In this document: piece by piece, positions 32,129 to 42,325 of the stretch
Layout of the letters: every line of letters begins with the position of its first letter
Position numbering within the stretch: the stretch's first letter is position 1
NCBI GenBank assembly: GCA_018228645.1
Contig: CP073693.1
Span: forward strand, 1,802,253-1,866,252
DNA: 64,000 bases
Origin: Clostridiaceae bacterium Marseille-Q4143
GTDB lineage: Bacteria > Bacillota > Clostridia > Lachnospirales > Lachnospiraceae
Direction of reading: 5' to 3'
Translations under genes and position numbers: made by a program
The notes under the pieces: generated by a model
What the model saw: the letters and a program-made list of their open reading frames with translations, nothing else
Database searches by the model: none
Told to the model about the DNA's origin: nothing

Positions 32129-33475
32129 ATGTCAAATTGGAAAAATGAAGCAGAAGCAAGAGAGCAGATTAAGAGTCTGGTAGCAGATTATTATAAAGAT
32201 TTTAAAAAACCGGAGCAGGAGAAAGAATTTCATCCGGGAGACAGACTTTCTTATGCAAGTCGTGTATATGATGAGAAAGAAATGTGTACACTGGTAGATG
32301 CTGCACTTGATTTTTGGCTTACTACGGGTCGATTTTCTGATGAATTTGAAAAAAATTTTGCTAAATGGATTGGCGTGAAATATGCAAATTTAGTGAATAG
32401 TGGTTCTTCTGCCAATTTAATTGCATTTATGGCTTTGACTGCACCGGAGCTTGGCGAGCGTCAGATTAAAAAAGGCGATGAAATCATTACAGTAGCAGCA
32501 GGTTTTCCGACGACAATTACTCCGGCTATTCAGTATGGTGCAGTTCCGGTATTCGTAGATGTTACAGTTCCGCAGTATAATATTGACATTACGCAGTTGG
32601 AGAAAGCATTAAGCTCTAAAACGAAAGCTGTTATGATTGCACATACACTTGGTAATCCATTTAATTTGAAGCATGTAAAAGAATTCTGCGATAAACACAA
32701 TTTGTGGCTTGTAGAAGATAACTGTGATGCACTGGGAACAAAATACACGATAGATGGAGAAACCAGATTTTCCGGTACATGGGGAGACATTGGAACTTCC
32801 AGTTTTTATCCGCCGCATCATATGACGATGGGAGAAGGAGGATGTGTTTATACGAACAGCTCCCTTCTTAACAGATTGATTAAGAGTTTCCGCGACTGGG
32901 GACGTGATTGTGTATGCCCATCTGGAAGGGATAATCTGTGTGGACATCGTTTTGACGGTCAGTTTGGAGAATTGCCGCAGGGATATGATCATAAGTACGT
33001 ATATAGCCATTTTGGATATAACTTGAAAGTTACAGATTTACAGGCTGCTGTAGGTGTGGAACAGCTTAAAAAATTCCCATCATTTATTAAAGCACGTCGC
33101 CATAACTGGGATCGTTTAAGAAAAGCCTTAGAGCCGGTGGCTGACAAACTGCTCCTGCCGGAACCGGCAGAAAACAGTGAGCCGTCCTGGTTTGGGTTTA
33201 TTGTTAGTGTGAAACCAGAGTCTGGACTGACAAGAAATCAGGTAACAAAATATGTAGAGGATCATAATATTCAGACAAGATTATTATTCAGTGGAAATAT
33301 TATCAAACATCCTTGCTTTGATCAGATTCGAGGGACAGAAGCATATCGTGTAGTGGGAGAACTGACACAGACAGATTATATTATGAATAATTCCTTCTGG
33401 GTAGGAGTTTATCCGGGAATGACAGATGAAAAAATTGATTATATGGCTCAGATTATTAAAGAAGCTGTACAGTAA
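32129..33475 (+). CDS. rfbH: CDP-4-keto-6-deoxyglucose 3-dehydrase (E1)
   Basis: The 448-residue protein is of the aminotransferase fold, but the Schiff-base Lys is replaced by His in YPPHHMTMGEGG (His 230-231), the mark of the PMP-dependent E1 dehydrase that removes the C3 hydroxyl. Cysteines in CVCPSGRDNLCGHRF suit the single iron-sulfur cluster of this family. E1 needs an electron-donating partner (E3, DdhD/AscD), and no such gene follows, so a chromosomal reductase must serve. The product is CDP-4-keto-3,6-dideoxyglucose. Confidence 0.92.
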   Translation: MSNWKNEAEAREQIKSLVADYYKDFKKPEQEKEFHPGDRLSYASRVYDEKEMCTLVDAALDFWLTTGRFSDEFEKNFAKWIGVKYANLVNSGSSANLIAFMALTAPELGERQIKKGDEIITVAAGFPTTITPAIQYGAVPVFVDVTVPQYNIDITQLEKALSSKTKAVMIAHTLGNPFNLKHVKEFCDKHNLWLVEDNCDALGTKYTIDGETRFSGTWGDIGTSSFYPPHHMTMGEGGCVYTNSSLLNRLIKSFRDWGRDCVCPSGRDNLCGHRFDGQFGELPQGYDHKYVYSHFGYNLKVTDLQAAVGVEQLKKFPSFIKARRHNWDRLRKALEPVADKLLLPEPAENSEPSWFGFIVSVKPESGLTRNQVTKYVEDHNIQTRLLFSGNIIKHPCFDQIRGTEAYRVVGELTQTDYIMNNSFWVGVYPGMTDEKIDYMAQIIKEAVQ

Positions 33476-33502
33476 AATTACTAGTAAAGGAGATTTCCGT
33501 AA

Positions 33503-35098
33503 ATGGGAACGATTAAATTACTGGACTGCACATTACGGGACGGCGGTTATGTAAATGACTGGAATTTTGGTCATGACAATTTAGTCAGTATTTTTGAAAG
33601 AGTTGTGGAAGCTAATGTTGATATTATAGAGATTGGTTTTTTGGATGAAAGACGCCCGTTTGATATAAACAGAAGCATTATGCCAGATACAGATTGTGTC
33701 GAGAAGATATATGGACAGCTTGACCGTAAAAATTCTATGGTTGTTGGAATGATAGATTATGGTACATGTGGCTTGGAACATATTACAGATTGCAAAGATA
33801 GTTATCTTGACGGTATTCGTGTGATTTTCAAAAAGCATTTGCGTGAGCCGGCAATGGCTTTTTGCAAAGCTTTGAAAGAAAAAGGATATAAAGTGTTCAC
33901 GCAGCTTGTATCGGTTACCAGCTATACAGATGAGGAAATGTTGGATCTTATCAGGCTTGCTAATGATGTGCAGCCATATGCAGTATCGATGGTTGACACA
34001 TATGGATTGATGCATCAGAATAATTTGCTTCACTATTTTGAACTGTTAAATAAGCATTTAGATCCAAATATTGGAATTGGATATCATGGTCATAACAATT
34101 TTCAGATGGGTTATGCTAATTGCATTGCTATGCTTGATAAAAAAATAGACAGAGATATATTAGTTGATGGAAGCATTTATGGTATGGGAAAAAGTGCCGG
34201 AAATGCACCTATAGAATTAGTGGCCATGCATATGAATAATTCTCTTGGAAAAAATTACCAGATTTCTCAGTTCCTGGAAGCGATTGATGCCAATATCAGC
34301 CAGTTCTACCAGCCAGCAACCTGGGGATACAATATGTTCTATTATTTGGCAGCTTCTAATGACTGTCATCCTAATTATGTAACATATTTGATGAATAAAA
34401 GAACTTTATCTATAAAATCAATTAACGAAATTCTTGCAAAATTGCAGGGAGAAAAGAAATTGTTATATGATAAAGACTATATCGAACAGTTGTATATGGA
34501 GTATCAGAATATCGAAATTAATGATGCTGATTCTTTAGAAACATTGAAAAGTGAATTATCTGGAAAGACAATCCTTTTAGTTGGACCTGGTACATCCATG
34601 CAGACCGATAAACTGCTTGTAGAAAAATATATAGAAGAGAAAAAGCCAATAGTTATTTCTATTAACTATGTGCCTTCATATTTAAATCCAGATTACATTT
34701 TTTTGAGTAATGCAAAAAGATACGTGCAGTTAGCAACGGTTCTTTCCAGGAAAAGTTATCCGATTATTGCAACATCAAATGTAACATCGTCCGGAAAACC
34801 ATTTGAATATGTACTTAATATCAGTTCTTTATTGGATAAAGATGCGGAAATCATAGATAATTCTCTGGTAATGTTGTTAAAAGCATTTGTTAAAATGGGA
34901 ATTTCTTCAGTAGTACTTGCAGGTTTTGACGGCTATTCCAGTGAAACAGCTAATTATTTTAAGGCTACTATGGAATATGATTTTGTTAAAAAGATGGCAG
35001 ATTACCTGAATAAATATACGATTGATTATCTGGAAAGTATAAAAGAACAGATAGGTGTTTCATTTTTAACTCAATCAAAATACAGAGGTGCTGAATGA
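33503..35098 (+). CDS. HMGL-like aldolase fused to a Rossmann-like domain
   Basis: The 531-residue protein starts IKLLDCTLRDGGYVNDWNFG, the active-site opening of the HMG-CoA-lyase/4-hydroxy-2-oxovalerate aldolase TIM barrel (about 1-280). Further signs are YGLMHQNN and YHGHNNFQMGYAN (metal-binding His). From about 350 a second domain reads GKTILLVGPGTSMQTDKLLVE, like a nucleotide- or sugar-phosphate-binding fold (DUF115-like). Such fusions recur in sugar clusters. Since a ThDP enzyme follows, it may make or consume a 2-keto acid used as acyl donor; this is inference. Stop overlaps the next ATG. Confidence 0.75.
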   Translation: MGTIKLLDCTLRDGGYVNDWNFGHDNLVSIFERVVEANVDIIEIGFLDERRPFDINRSIMPDTDCVEKIYGQLDRKNSMVVGMIDYGTCGLEHITDCKDSYLDGIRVIFKKHLREPAMAFCKALKEKGYKVFTQLVSVTSYTDEEMLDLIRLANDVQPYAVSMVDTYGLMHQNNLLHYFELLNKHLDPNIGIGYHGHNNFQMGYANCIAMLDKKIDRDILVDGSIYGMGKSAGNAPIELVAMHMNNSLGKNYQISQFLEAIDANISQFYQPATWGYNMFYYLAASNDCHPNYVTYLMNKRTLSIKSINEILAKLQGEKKLLYDKDYIEQLYMEYQNIEINDADSLETLKSELSGKTILLVGPGTSMQTDKLLVEKYIEEKKPIVISINYVPSYLNPDYIFLSNAKRYVQLATVLSRKSYPIIATSNVTSSGKPFEYVLNISSLLDKDAEIIDNSLVMLLKAFVKMGISSVVLAGFDGYSSETANYFKATMEYDFVKKMADYLNKYTIDYLESIKEQIGVSFLTQSKYRGAE

Positions 35099-35754
35099 AA
35101 AAATATGATTTAGTTCTTTTTGATCTTGACGGAACCATCTTGAATACAACGGAAGGTGTTCTTGCGGCAGCAAAGCATACAATAGAGAAGTTGAATTATC
35201 CGATGCTTGATGAAAAACAGTTAACTTCTTTTATTGGACCTCCAATTCAGGAGTCGTTTGCTAAAGCATATGGTCTTGAAGGTGATATTCTTCAGACTAT
35301 TGCAACTATTTTCCGTGATCAGTATAAGAATGTGGATCTTTTAAAGGCAACACCATATGATGGCATTTATGATTTATTAACCTCGTTAACGGATATAGGA
35401 TGTGTATCAGCAGTTGCAACTTATAAACGAGAAGACTATGCATTAACTTTACTGAAACATTACAAATTTGATAATTATATGGTGAGCATGCACGGGGCGG
35501 ATCATGAAAATAAGTTAAAAAAACAAGATATAATCAAGATCTGTATGAAAGATACGAATATAACAGATGTAAAAAAAGCAGTAATGGTAGGGGACACAAT
35601 TCATGATGCCATGGGTGCAGAAAAGTTGGGAATGGATTTTGTTGGTGTGACTTATGGATTTGGATTCAAATCTTTGGAGGATGCCAAAACTGTGCCAAAC
35701 GTTGGTTTTGCTGAGACACCAGCTGACATTTTCAAGTTTATATCAGAGCCATAG
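35095..35754 (+). CDS. HAD-superfamily phosphatase (phosphoglycolate-phosphatase-like)
   Basis: The 219-residue enzyme has the HAD motifs LVLFDLDGTILNT (nucleophile Asp 9 in FDLDGT), VATYKRED (motif II region), a Lys near KKQD (motif III) and VMVGDTIHDAMGAEK (motif IV). A helical cap lies between them. It overlaps the aldolase gene by four bases and probably removes phosphate from the aldolase's product or an intermediate of the same sugar pathway. Substrate not predictable from sequence. Confidence 0.85.
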   Translation: MKKYDLVLFDLDGTILNTTEGVLAAAKHTIEKLNYPMLDEKQLTSFIGPPIQESFAKAYGLEGDILQTIATIFRDQYKNVDLLKATPYDGIYDLLTSLTDIGCVSAVATYKREDYALTLLKHYKFDNYMVSMHGADHENKLKKQDIIKICMKDTNITDVKKAVMVGDTIHDAMGAEKLGMDFVGVTYGFGFKSLEDAKTVPNVGFAETPADIFKFISEP

Positions 35755-35775
35755 TGCTAAGAAGGAGAATATGAA

Positions 35776-37584
35776 ATGAAGATAAAATTAGCTAAATATA
35801 TATCTGATTTTTTAGTGAAAAATAGAATTGAAGACTGTTTTATGGTAACTGGTGGCGGTGCAATGCATCTTGACGATGCATTAGGTCATCAGGAAGGACT
35901 TCACTGTGTATTTAATCATCATGAACAAGCATGTGCAATTGCAGCAGAAGCGTATACTCGAATGACAGGAAAGCTGGCAGCTGTATGTGTTACAAGTGGC
36001 CCGGGTGGAACAAATGCAATCACTGGTGTCATGGGAGGATGGCTGGATTCTATTCCGATGTTCGTGATTTCAGGACAGGTAAAAAGAGAGACAACGATAT
36101 GGTCCTGCCCAGAGCTTGGTCTCAGACAGCTTGGAGATCAGGAATTTAATATCATAGATTCCGTGTCTAACATGACCAAATACGCAGTTATGGTTACGAA
36201 TCCGCAGGAGATTGCATATCACCTGGAAAAAGCACTGTATCTTTCCATGAAAGACCGCGGCGGTCCGGTGTGGCTTGATATTCCGTTGGATGTTCAGGGA
36301 GCGCAGATTGAAACAGATGAATTGATACATTTCCATGCAGAAGAAGAAAAGGCATGGAAACTTCCTGAGTTTACACCTGAAAAGGCATTTACTATTATTG
36401 AAAAAATTAAAAATGCCAAAGCCCCGTTGATTCTGGCTGGAACAGGAATTCGTCTTGGAGATGCAGAAAAAGAATTTTTAGAGTTAGTAGAAACTTTAAA
36501 AATACCGGTTGTTACTGCATGGAATGCAGGGGATACGCTTGCGCACGACAGCAAATATTTTGCAGGAATGCCGGGTACTGTTGGAACACGTCCTGGAAAT
36601 TTCGCCGTTCAGAATTGCGATTTGTTAATTAGCCTTGGTTGTCGATTAAATATTCGGATGATCGGATACAATCATTATGATTTTGCGAAAAATGCATATA
36701 AAATTATTGTAGATATTGATCCAAGAGAGCTGATTAAGCCAACTATTCATCCGGATATGCCTGTAAATGCGGATGTTAAAACAGTTATTAATGGTTTATT
36801 AGATGTAAGTAAAGATAGTGTATTTGAGCATGAAAAGTGGGTTAACTGGTGTAGAGCATTGGTTGATCAATATCCGGCAAATGATGCGTCTTATTATAAT
36901 AACGGAGATGGCATGTTAAATCCGTACGTGTTTGTTGATGAGTTATTTAAACAGTTAGACTCTACGGATCGGGTTATTTGTGGAAATGGAAGTGCATGCG
37001 TAGTTACGTTCCAGGCTGCTAAAATTAAACAGGGACAGAGAATGTTTACTAATTCTGGTTGTGCAGCAATGGGATATGGTTTGCCTGCAGCGGTAGGTGT
37101 TGCTGTTTCAGATAATAGTAAAAGAACTGTTTGTATTGATGGTGATGGCAGTTTAATGATGAATGTACAGGAGTTGGCAACAATTGTACATAATAAGTTA
37201 AATATTAAGCTGATCGTATTGAATAATAATGGATATCATTCAATCAGACAGACGCAGACCAATCTTTTTCAGCCGCCTTTTATAGGTATAGATGGTGAAA
37301 GTGGTATAAGTTTTCCAGATTTTGAAAAGCTGGCAGACGCTTTTGGAATGCCTTACTATAAACTTGATAACGAAACAAAATGTAAAGATGAGATCGAGAA
37401 GGCATTATGTAGTGATGGACCGTGTCTGTTTGAAGTTATTGTAGATCCAAAACAGAATTTTGCACCGAAGTCTTCGTCTAAGGTATTGCCAGATGGACGA
37501 ATCACTTCTCCATCCTTAGATGATATGGCACCATTTCTTCCACGAGAAGAATTTGATAAGATAAAATTCGAGATTGAAGGATAA
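35776..37584 (+). CDS. ThDP-dependent enzyme, acetolactate-synthase-like (YerE-like candidate)
   Basis: The 602-residue enzyme has the three domains of the acetolactate synthase family: N-terminal Pyr domain with catalytic Glu 50 in FNHHEQACAIAAEAY, a middle domain, and the C-terminal PP domain with the ThDP motif GDG (456-458) ending in NN about 28 residues later. In yersiniose synthesis, YerE uses pyruvate to add a two-carbon branch to CDP-4-keto-3,6-dideoxyglucose. Directly after rfbFGH and before a reductase, the same role fits here. GAAGGAG precedes the ATG. Confidence 0.8.
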   Translation: MKIKLAKYISDFLVKNRIEDCFMVTGGGAMHLDDALGHQEGLHCVFNHHEQACAIAAEAYTRMTGKLAAVCVTSGPGGTNAITGVMGGWLDSIPMFVISGQVKRETTIWSCPELGLRQLGDQEFNIIDSVSNMTKYAVMVTNPQEIAYHLEKALYLSMKDRGGPVWLDIPLDVQGAQIETDELIHFHAEEEKAWKLPEFTPEKAFTIIEKIKNAKAPLILAGTGIRLGDAEKEFLELVETLKIPVVTAWNAGDTLAHDSKYFAGMPGTVGTRPGNFAVQNCDLLISLGCRLNIRMIGYNHYDFAKNAYKIIVDIDPRELIKPTIHPDMPVNADVKTVINGLLDVSKDSVFEHEKWVNWCRALVDQYPANDASYYNNGDGMLNPYVFVDELFKQLDSTDRVICGNGSACVVTFQAAKIKQGQRMFTNSGCAAMGYGLPAAVGVAVSDNSKRTVCIDGDGSLMMNVQELATIVHNKLNIKLIVLNNNGYHSIRQTQTNLFQPPFIGIDGESGISFPDFEKLADAFGMPYYKLDNETKCKDEIEKALCSDGPCLFEVIVDPKQNFAPKSSSKVLPDGRITSPSLDDMAPFLPREEFDKIKFEIEG

Positions 37585-37590
37585 AAACTA

Positions 37591-38508
37591 ATGAAAAGAG
37601 CAGTGATATCTGGGGCTACTGGAGCAATTGGTACTGCATTAATTTATGAATTGATATCTCAGAATGTTGAGATACTTGTATTGTGCAGAAAAGAATCTTC
37701 AAGGAATGACAGAATTCCAGAGCATCCTTTAGTAAAAAAATGTTTCTGCAGCCTGGAAGAATTGGCTTCATTGGAAAATAATACAGAAAAAACCTATGAT
37801 GTATTCTATCATTTTGCCTGGACCGGAACGATCGGTTCAGGTAGAAATGACATGTATCTGCAGAACTTAAATGTAAAATATGCATTAGACGCAGTAGATG
37901 TAGCAGCTCGCTTTGGCTGTCATACATTTATAGGTGCAGGATCACAGGCAGAATATGGACGTGTAGAGGGGCTATTAAAGGCAGAAACACCTGCATTTCC
38001 AGAAAATGGATATGGAATAGCAAAGTTATGTGCAGGCTTTATGACAAGAGAATATGCACATTCAAAAGGGTTAAAACACATCTGGACAAGGATTCTCAGC
38101 GTGTATGGTCCATATGATGGAATGAAAACAATGGTTATGTCCGTGCTTTCATCTATAGCCAATGGAGAAGCTCCCAGATGTACAAAGGGAGAACAGAAGT
38201 GGGATTATTTGTATAGCAAAGATGCTGCTTTGGCATTTCGACTGCTTGGAGAAAAGGGTGTAGATGGAAAGACATACGTAATAGGAAGCGGAAAGATTTG
38301 CACTTTATCCAGTTATATTAACAAAATGTGTGAACTTACAGGAACAGGTATTCAGGCAGAACTCGGAGCTATTCCTTATGCCCCACGTCAGGTAATGTAT
38401 TTAGGCGCAGACATTTCAGAATTGGCAAATGATACTGGATTTGCACCAAAATATTCATTTGAAGAAGGAATGAAAGAAACTATCAGATGGTTTAGAGAGA
38501 ACAATTAA
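37591..38508 (+). CDS. NAD-dependent epimerase/reductase (YerF-like candidate)
   Basis: The 305-residue short-chain dehydrogenase has the Rossmann motif AVISGATGAIGTAL at the N-terminus, the GAGSQAEYG catalytic strand and YGIAKLC with the YxxxK pair. It ends six bases after the ThDP gene begins its spacing and lies in the same run. In the yersiniose pathway, YerF reduces the acetyl branch keto group, and this protein is the natural candidate. It could instead be an epimerase. Confidence 0.78.
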   Translation: MKRAVISGATGAIGTALIYELISQNVEILVLCRKESSRNDRIPEHPLVKKCFCSLEELASLENNTEKTYDVFYHFAWTGTIGSGRNDMYLQNLNVKYALDAVDVAARFGCHTFIGAGSQAEYGRVEGLLKAETPAFPENGYGIAKLCAGFMTREYAHSKGLKHIWTRILSVYGPYDGMKTMVMSVLSSIANGEAPRCTKGEQKWDYLYSKDAALAFRLLGEKGVDGKTYVIGSGKICTLSSYINKMCELTGTGIQAELGAIPYAPRQVMYLGADISELANDTGFAPKYSFEEGMKETIRWFRENN

Positions 38509-38509
38509 G

Positions 38510-39457
38510 ATGAAAAAAATAAGTATATTAATACCTTGTTATAATGAAGAAGAAAATGTAGGCCCAATGAGTGAAGCCATCGTTAACCTTTTTCAGACAG
38601 AGTTATCAGCATATGATTACGAACTTGTCTTTATTGATAATGATTCTCATGATAAGACAAGAGATATATTAAGAGACATTTGTGCGTCGAATTCTAGAAT
38701 TAAAGCAATATTTAATGCAAAGAATTTCGGACAGTTTAATTCTCCATATTATGGAATACTTCAGACAACAGGTGACTGTACGATCTCTATGGTATGTGAT
38801 TTTCAGGATCCAATAGAACTGATTCCGCAATATATCAGAGAGTGGGAAAATGGATATAAGATTGTAATTGGTATTAAAACCAGCAGTAAAGAAAATCCTG
38901 TTATGTATCATTTGAGAGGAATGTATTATAAATTTATAAAAAAATTTTCAGATGTAGAGCAGATAGAACACTTTACCGGTTCTGGATTATATGATAAAGA
39001 GTTTGTTGAAGTACTTAGAAATCTACATGATCCGACCCCGTTCTTAAGAGGAATTGTGGCAGAGTTGGGATTCAGACGTAAAGAAATTCCATATGAACAG
39101 CCTAAACGTCGGGCAGGAAAGACACACAATAATTTTTATAGTTTGTATGATGCAGCAATGTTAAGTATTACTTCTTATACGAAAATTGGATTGCGTTTAT
39201 GTACCTTTTTCGGCGTAATATGTGGTGGAATAAGTGTAGTGATCGGTCTTGTTTATCTGATTTTGAAGCTTATCTTTTGGAATAATTTTGTGGCAGGAAT
39301 GGCACCGGTTCTTATTGGAATGTTTTTCCTGGGAGCATTGCAGCTATTTTTTATTGGATTTATTGGAGAATATATATTAAGTATTAACCAGAGGGTTATG
39401 AACAGACCATTGGTTATTGAGGAAGAAAGGATTAACTTCTGTGAAAAAATTGAGTAA
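38510..39457 (+). CDS. Glycosyltransferase family 2, DPM/GtrB-like with two C-terminal helices
   Basis: The 315-residue protein begins ISILIPCYNEEENV (GT-A fold), with DFQDPIELIP as the acidic metal-binding motif. Two membrane helices (about 228-255 and 265-290) follow and a short cytosolic end. This is the form of polyprenyl-phosphate sugar synthases (DPM1, GtrB, ArnC). It probably loads a sugar on undecaprenyl phosphate for the GT-C enzyme or GtrA protein in this locus. Confidence 0.85.
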   Translation: MKKISILIPCYNEEENVGPMSEAIVNLFQTELSAYDYELVFIDNDSHDKTRDILRDICASNSRIKAIFNAKNFGQFNSPYYGILQTTGDCTISMVCDFQDPIELIPQYIREWENGYKIVIGIKTSSKENPVMYHLRGMYYKFIKKFSDVEQIEHFTGSGLYDKEFVEVLRNLHDPTPFLRGIVAELGFRRKEIPYEQPKRRAGKTHNNFYSLYDAAMLSITSYTKIGLRLCTFFGVICGGISVVIGLVYLILKLIFWNNFVAGMAPVLIGMFFLGALQLFFIGFIGEYILSINQRVMNRPLVIEEERINFCEKIE

Positions 39458-40748
39458 AGTACGTTTTGAACACTGGAAAAATAATATAGATCCAAAAGTC
39501 CTGTTCGGTTTTGGTGGGATTATTTGTTTTGTTATTTTAGGAATAGTATTGTTGTTAAGTCATGGGAATCTTTGGAGTTCAATTTTTTGGCATGATCAAT
39601 GTGATACAGGAATGGATTTTTTTCATAGCATTGAGTATGTTAGAGGAAGAACACCATATTTGAAATATGATACACTGTACCCGCCATTGGCAAACCTGTT
39701 TTTCTTATTTGTATACTATTTTATTCCTAGAGAAATTTCTCAAACTTGGGCAGATACATTCGAGTTGTCAGTAGAGCAAAGATGTACAAGATATGATTTG
39801 CGATTATATCAGTCTTGTATGATGATGTTTGTTTTTTTGGTAGTTATAACAACGTTACTTTTAGTATTATTAATCAAAAATATATTAAAGAGATGTGAGG
39901 AATGGAAGGTAAATTTAGTAACTATTGCGGCTGTTTGTAGTTATGGTATTTTATATAGTTTTGAACGTGGAAATATCATTGTTTTAGTAATGATTCTATT
40001 ATTATTTTATATTAATAATTATGATTCGGAAAAAAAATATTTAAAGGAATTAGCGCTAATAGCATTAGCAATTAGCTCCGGTTTAAAATTATATCCCGCG
40101 TTTTTAGGAATTCTTCTTTTGAGAAAAAGAGATATACAAGGTGCAATTAAATGTATTATATATGGTATAATAGCAGTGTTTATGCCATTTGTTTTTTTTA
40201 AAGAAGGAATAGAGGGATTATTTATTTGGCTTAAGGTTATCGCAAAATTTGGAAGTGATGGAACAGCTGTTTATATAGGAAACAGTGCGGTTAATATTTT
40301 ACATAGAGTATCAAATATGGTTTGCCGATTATTTAAAGTAGAATTTAGTAGTGAAATTATTATGATTTTAAGTCTATTAATAATATTAATTTTTTTATTA
40401 CTTGCCTATATGCAGAAAGAAGAATGGAAATCAATTCTTTTATTGACTCTTTCTATTATTCTATTTCAAAACCAGGGAGATTATATTTTTTCATTATTAC
40501 TACTTCCACTAATAATTTTTTTTGCAAGCGAAAATAAATTAAAAAAAAGTAATTTTGTTCCGATAATGGTAATTATGTTTTTGACATGGCCACTTCCAAT
40601 ATTTTCTTCATTCTATGGAGTGAATTTGAGAAATATATGGTCCCAAATAGGATTATCAGTACTTGGAATTTGGAGTATTCAAGATTTTGTTTATTCAAAA
40701 AATTTTTTTCATGATAGCAAGAGAATGTCAAGTACTGATATTTTTTGA
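39441..40748 (+). CDS. GT-C membrane glycosyltransferase (GT87/DUF2029-like)
   Basis: The start is taken as GTG 39441 (AAAGGA nine bases upstream, overlapping the previous gene); a TTG at 39417 is also possible. The 435-residue polytopic protein has about ten membrane segments. The first external loop carries DQCDTGMDFFHSIEY. The family-like motif SFERGNIIVLVMILLLFY...SSGLKLYPAFLGI marks DUF2029/GT87 enzymes, which use polyprenyl-phosphate sugars outside the membrane. Together with the preceding GT2 it would decorate the repeat unit. Confidence 0.75.
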   Translation: MKKLSKVRFEHWKNNIDPKVLFGFGGIICFVILGIVLLLSHGNLWSSIFWHDQCDTGMDFFHSIEYVRGRTPYLKYDTLYPPLANLFFLFVYYFIPREISQTWADTFELSVEQRCTRYDLRLYQSCMMMFVFLVVITTLLLVLLIKNILKRCEEWKVNLVTIAAVCSYGILYSFERGNIIVLVMILLLFYINNYDSEKKYLKELALIALAISSGLKLYPAFLGILLLRKRDIQGAIKCIIYGIIAVFMPFVFFKEGIEGLFIWLKVIAKFGSDGTAVYIGNSAVNILHRVSNMVCRLFKVEFSSEIIMILSLLIILIFLLLAYMQKEEWKSILLLTLSIILFQNQGDYIFSLLLLPLIIFFASENKLKKSNFVPIMVIMFLTWPLPIFSSFYGVNLRNIWSQIGLSVLGIWSIQDFVYSKNFFHDSKRMSSTDIF

Positions 40749-40790
40749 ATAGATTAGAAATAAAGATGTATATTTGCTAAGGAGCTAGAA

Positions 40791-41896
40791 ATGGATAGAA
40801 AGATTAATACTATAGACTATATAAGGGTAATTGCTACATTAATTGTATTTATGCTTCATACAGCAATATTCACGGCAATTATTACTGATGGAAAAATTTG
40901 GATTAAATTAAAGCAATATTTCTTTTTGTATACACCTGCCTGGGCAGGTGTATGGATATTTTTCATTATATCAGGATATTTAATAGGTAGAGGATTTGCA
41001 AGTAAAAGATATACATTAAGTAAAAAAAAATATTAGAATTTTATTTGTCTAAACTTATTAAAATAGGTATACCAACGTTATCATTTATATTCTTTTCATG
41101 TGTATTAATTTATCCTAGATTCATTTTTGATAATAAAGGTGTTTTGAGAAGAATATTAACATTTACATATAATGGAATTCCTGGAGTGGATGGTATTGGT
41201 GCTGTTTGGTATATATCCACCATAATGCAGTTATATTTAATTTCACCAATAATTATATATATTGTAGAAAAAGTAAAGAAAGTAATAAGCAATAAATATT
41301 TATGGGGAATATGGATTGGAGTTATTTTAATAGGATTACTTTTGAGATATGTGATGTATAAGAATAATGCTGATTGGCATACCCAGATATATACCCCGTC
41401 GATACTAAATTTGGATTTGTTTGTAAGCGGTATATTAACAAGTTATTTGCCGAAACCTAGTATAAAAAGAAATAGGATTATAATTTTATGGATAATATTT
41501 GGAACAGTATTATTATGTAATTGTTTCATATATTCAAGAGATAATAATATATGCTATTTTATCTATCAATATTTATTTCCATCAATATATGCAATAATTG
41601 TTAATATACTTATTTATTATGCCATGGATTTTAATGAAACAGATACAAATGAAATTACAAATACAATAAACAAGGTGATCTTGATATTTTCTAATATTTC
41701 ATTTCAGTTTTATTTATGGCATAGTCTAATATTATCAACTATATATAGTTGTATAACTACAAGTGGCATATTGGTTATGCATATTAAACTTTTGGGAATT
41801 TCGTTTATACTAACGTTCATAATAGCGTCATTTTTTACCAAGGCATTTAGTTCTTTACTAAAACCGTTGTACTTATGGAATAAAGAACAAGAATAA
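40791..41896 (+). pseudogene. Acyltransferase-3 family gene split by a frameshift at an A9 run
   Basis: The first part (40791-41036) reads INTIDYIRVIATLIVFMLH and ends at TAG after KKKY. The second (from 41045) continues as LSKLIKIGIPTLSFIFF to the normal end. The break is at nine A bases (41022-41030): one extra A joins them as SKKKILEFYLSKL. The whole would be a 370-residue, ten-helix sugar O-acyltransferase. It could be a true mutation, a phase-variable switch, or rescued by polymerase slippage on the A run. Confidence 0.75.
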
Positions 41897-41980
41897 ATGT
41901 ATGAATTTATTAATAGTGTATAGAAATTTTGATTTCATATACAATTATATTATATATAAGTATAAACTATTTATGAAAAT

Positions 41981-42252
41981 GTAGAAATCCTCAATATGTA
42001 GATAACTGAACACGAACACAAGATAAGTAAAAACTCACGTGTTTCCGAGGAGAGTGTTGATTTGACGCAAAGTAATTATACATCTTAAAGGTATATATTT
42101 GCTTGAGTATGTTTTTGATATTCAGAAAGATCATGAAAGCTGGAGGTGCTACCATTCGTATGTTGGCAAAACTCTGTTTAGCATATGCTAATGAGAGTAA
42201 TTTCCTATAAAGTACAATAAGGCGAGCACCTGCTGATTATTGAGAATTTAAG
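41981..42252. repeat. Degenerate IS66-end remnant
   Basis: The left part (ATCCTCAA ... AGATAAGTAAAAACTC ... GTGTTTCCGAGGA) matches the left end of the IS66 copy at 47,671, and the right part (GCACCTGCTGATTATTGAG) matches its right end at 50,133. Only about 270 bases separate them, so this is an internally deleted, decayed copy. The stretch 41,897-42,325 holds no gene besides this. Confidence 0.5.
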
Positions 42253-42325
42253 ACACTTTCAAGGAACAATTATGAATAATTTAAAATAAGTAACATAATC
42301 CTTTGACCATGGAAAGAATGAGAAT

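Noticed and set aside
33503..35098. Aldolase as part of a catabolic meta-cleavage pathway
   Set aside because: No partner dehydrogenase or hydratase genes; its fused second domain and neighbours are all glycan-related.
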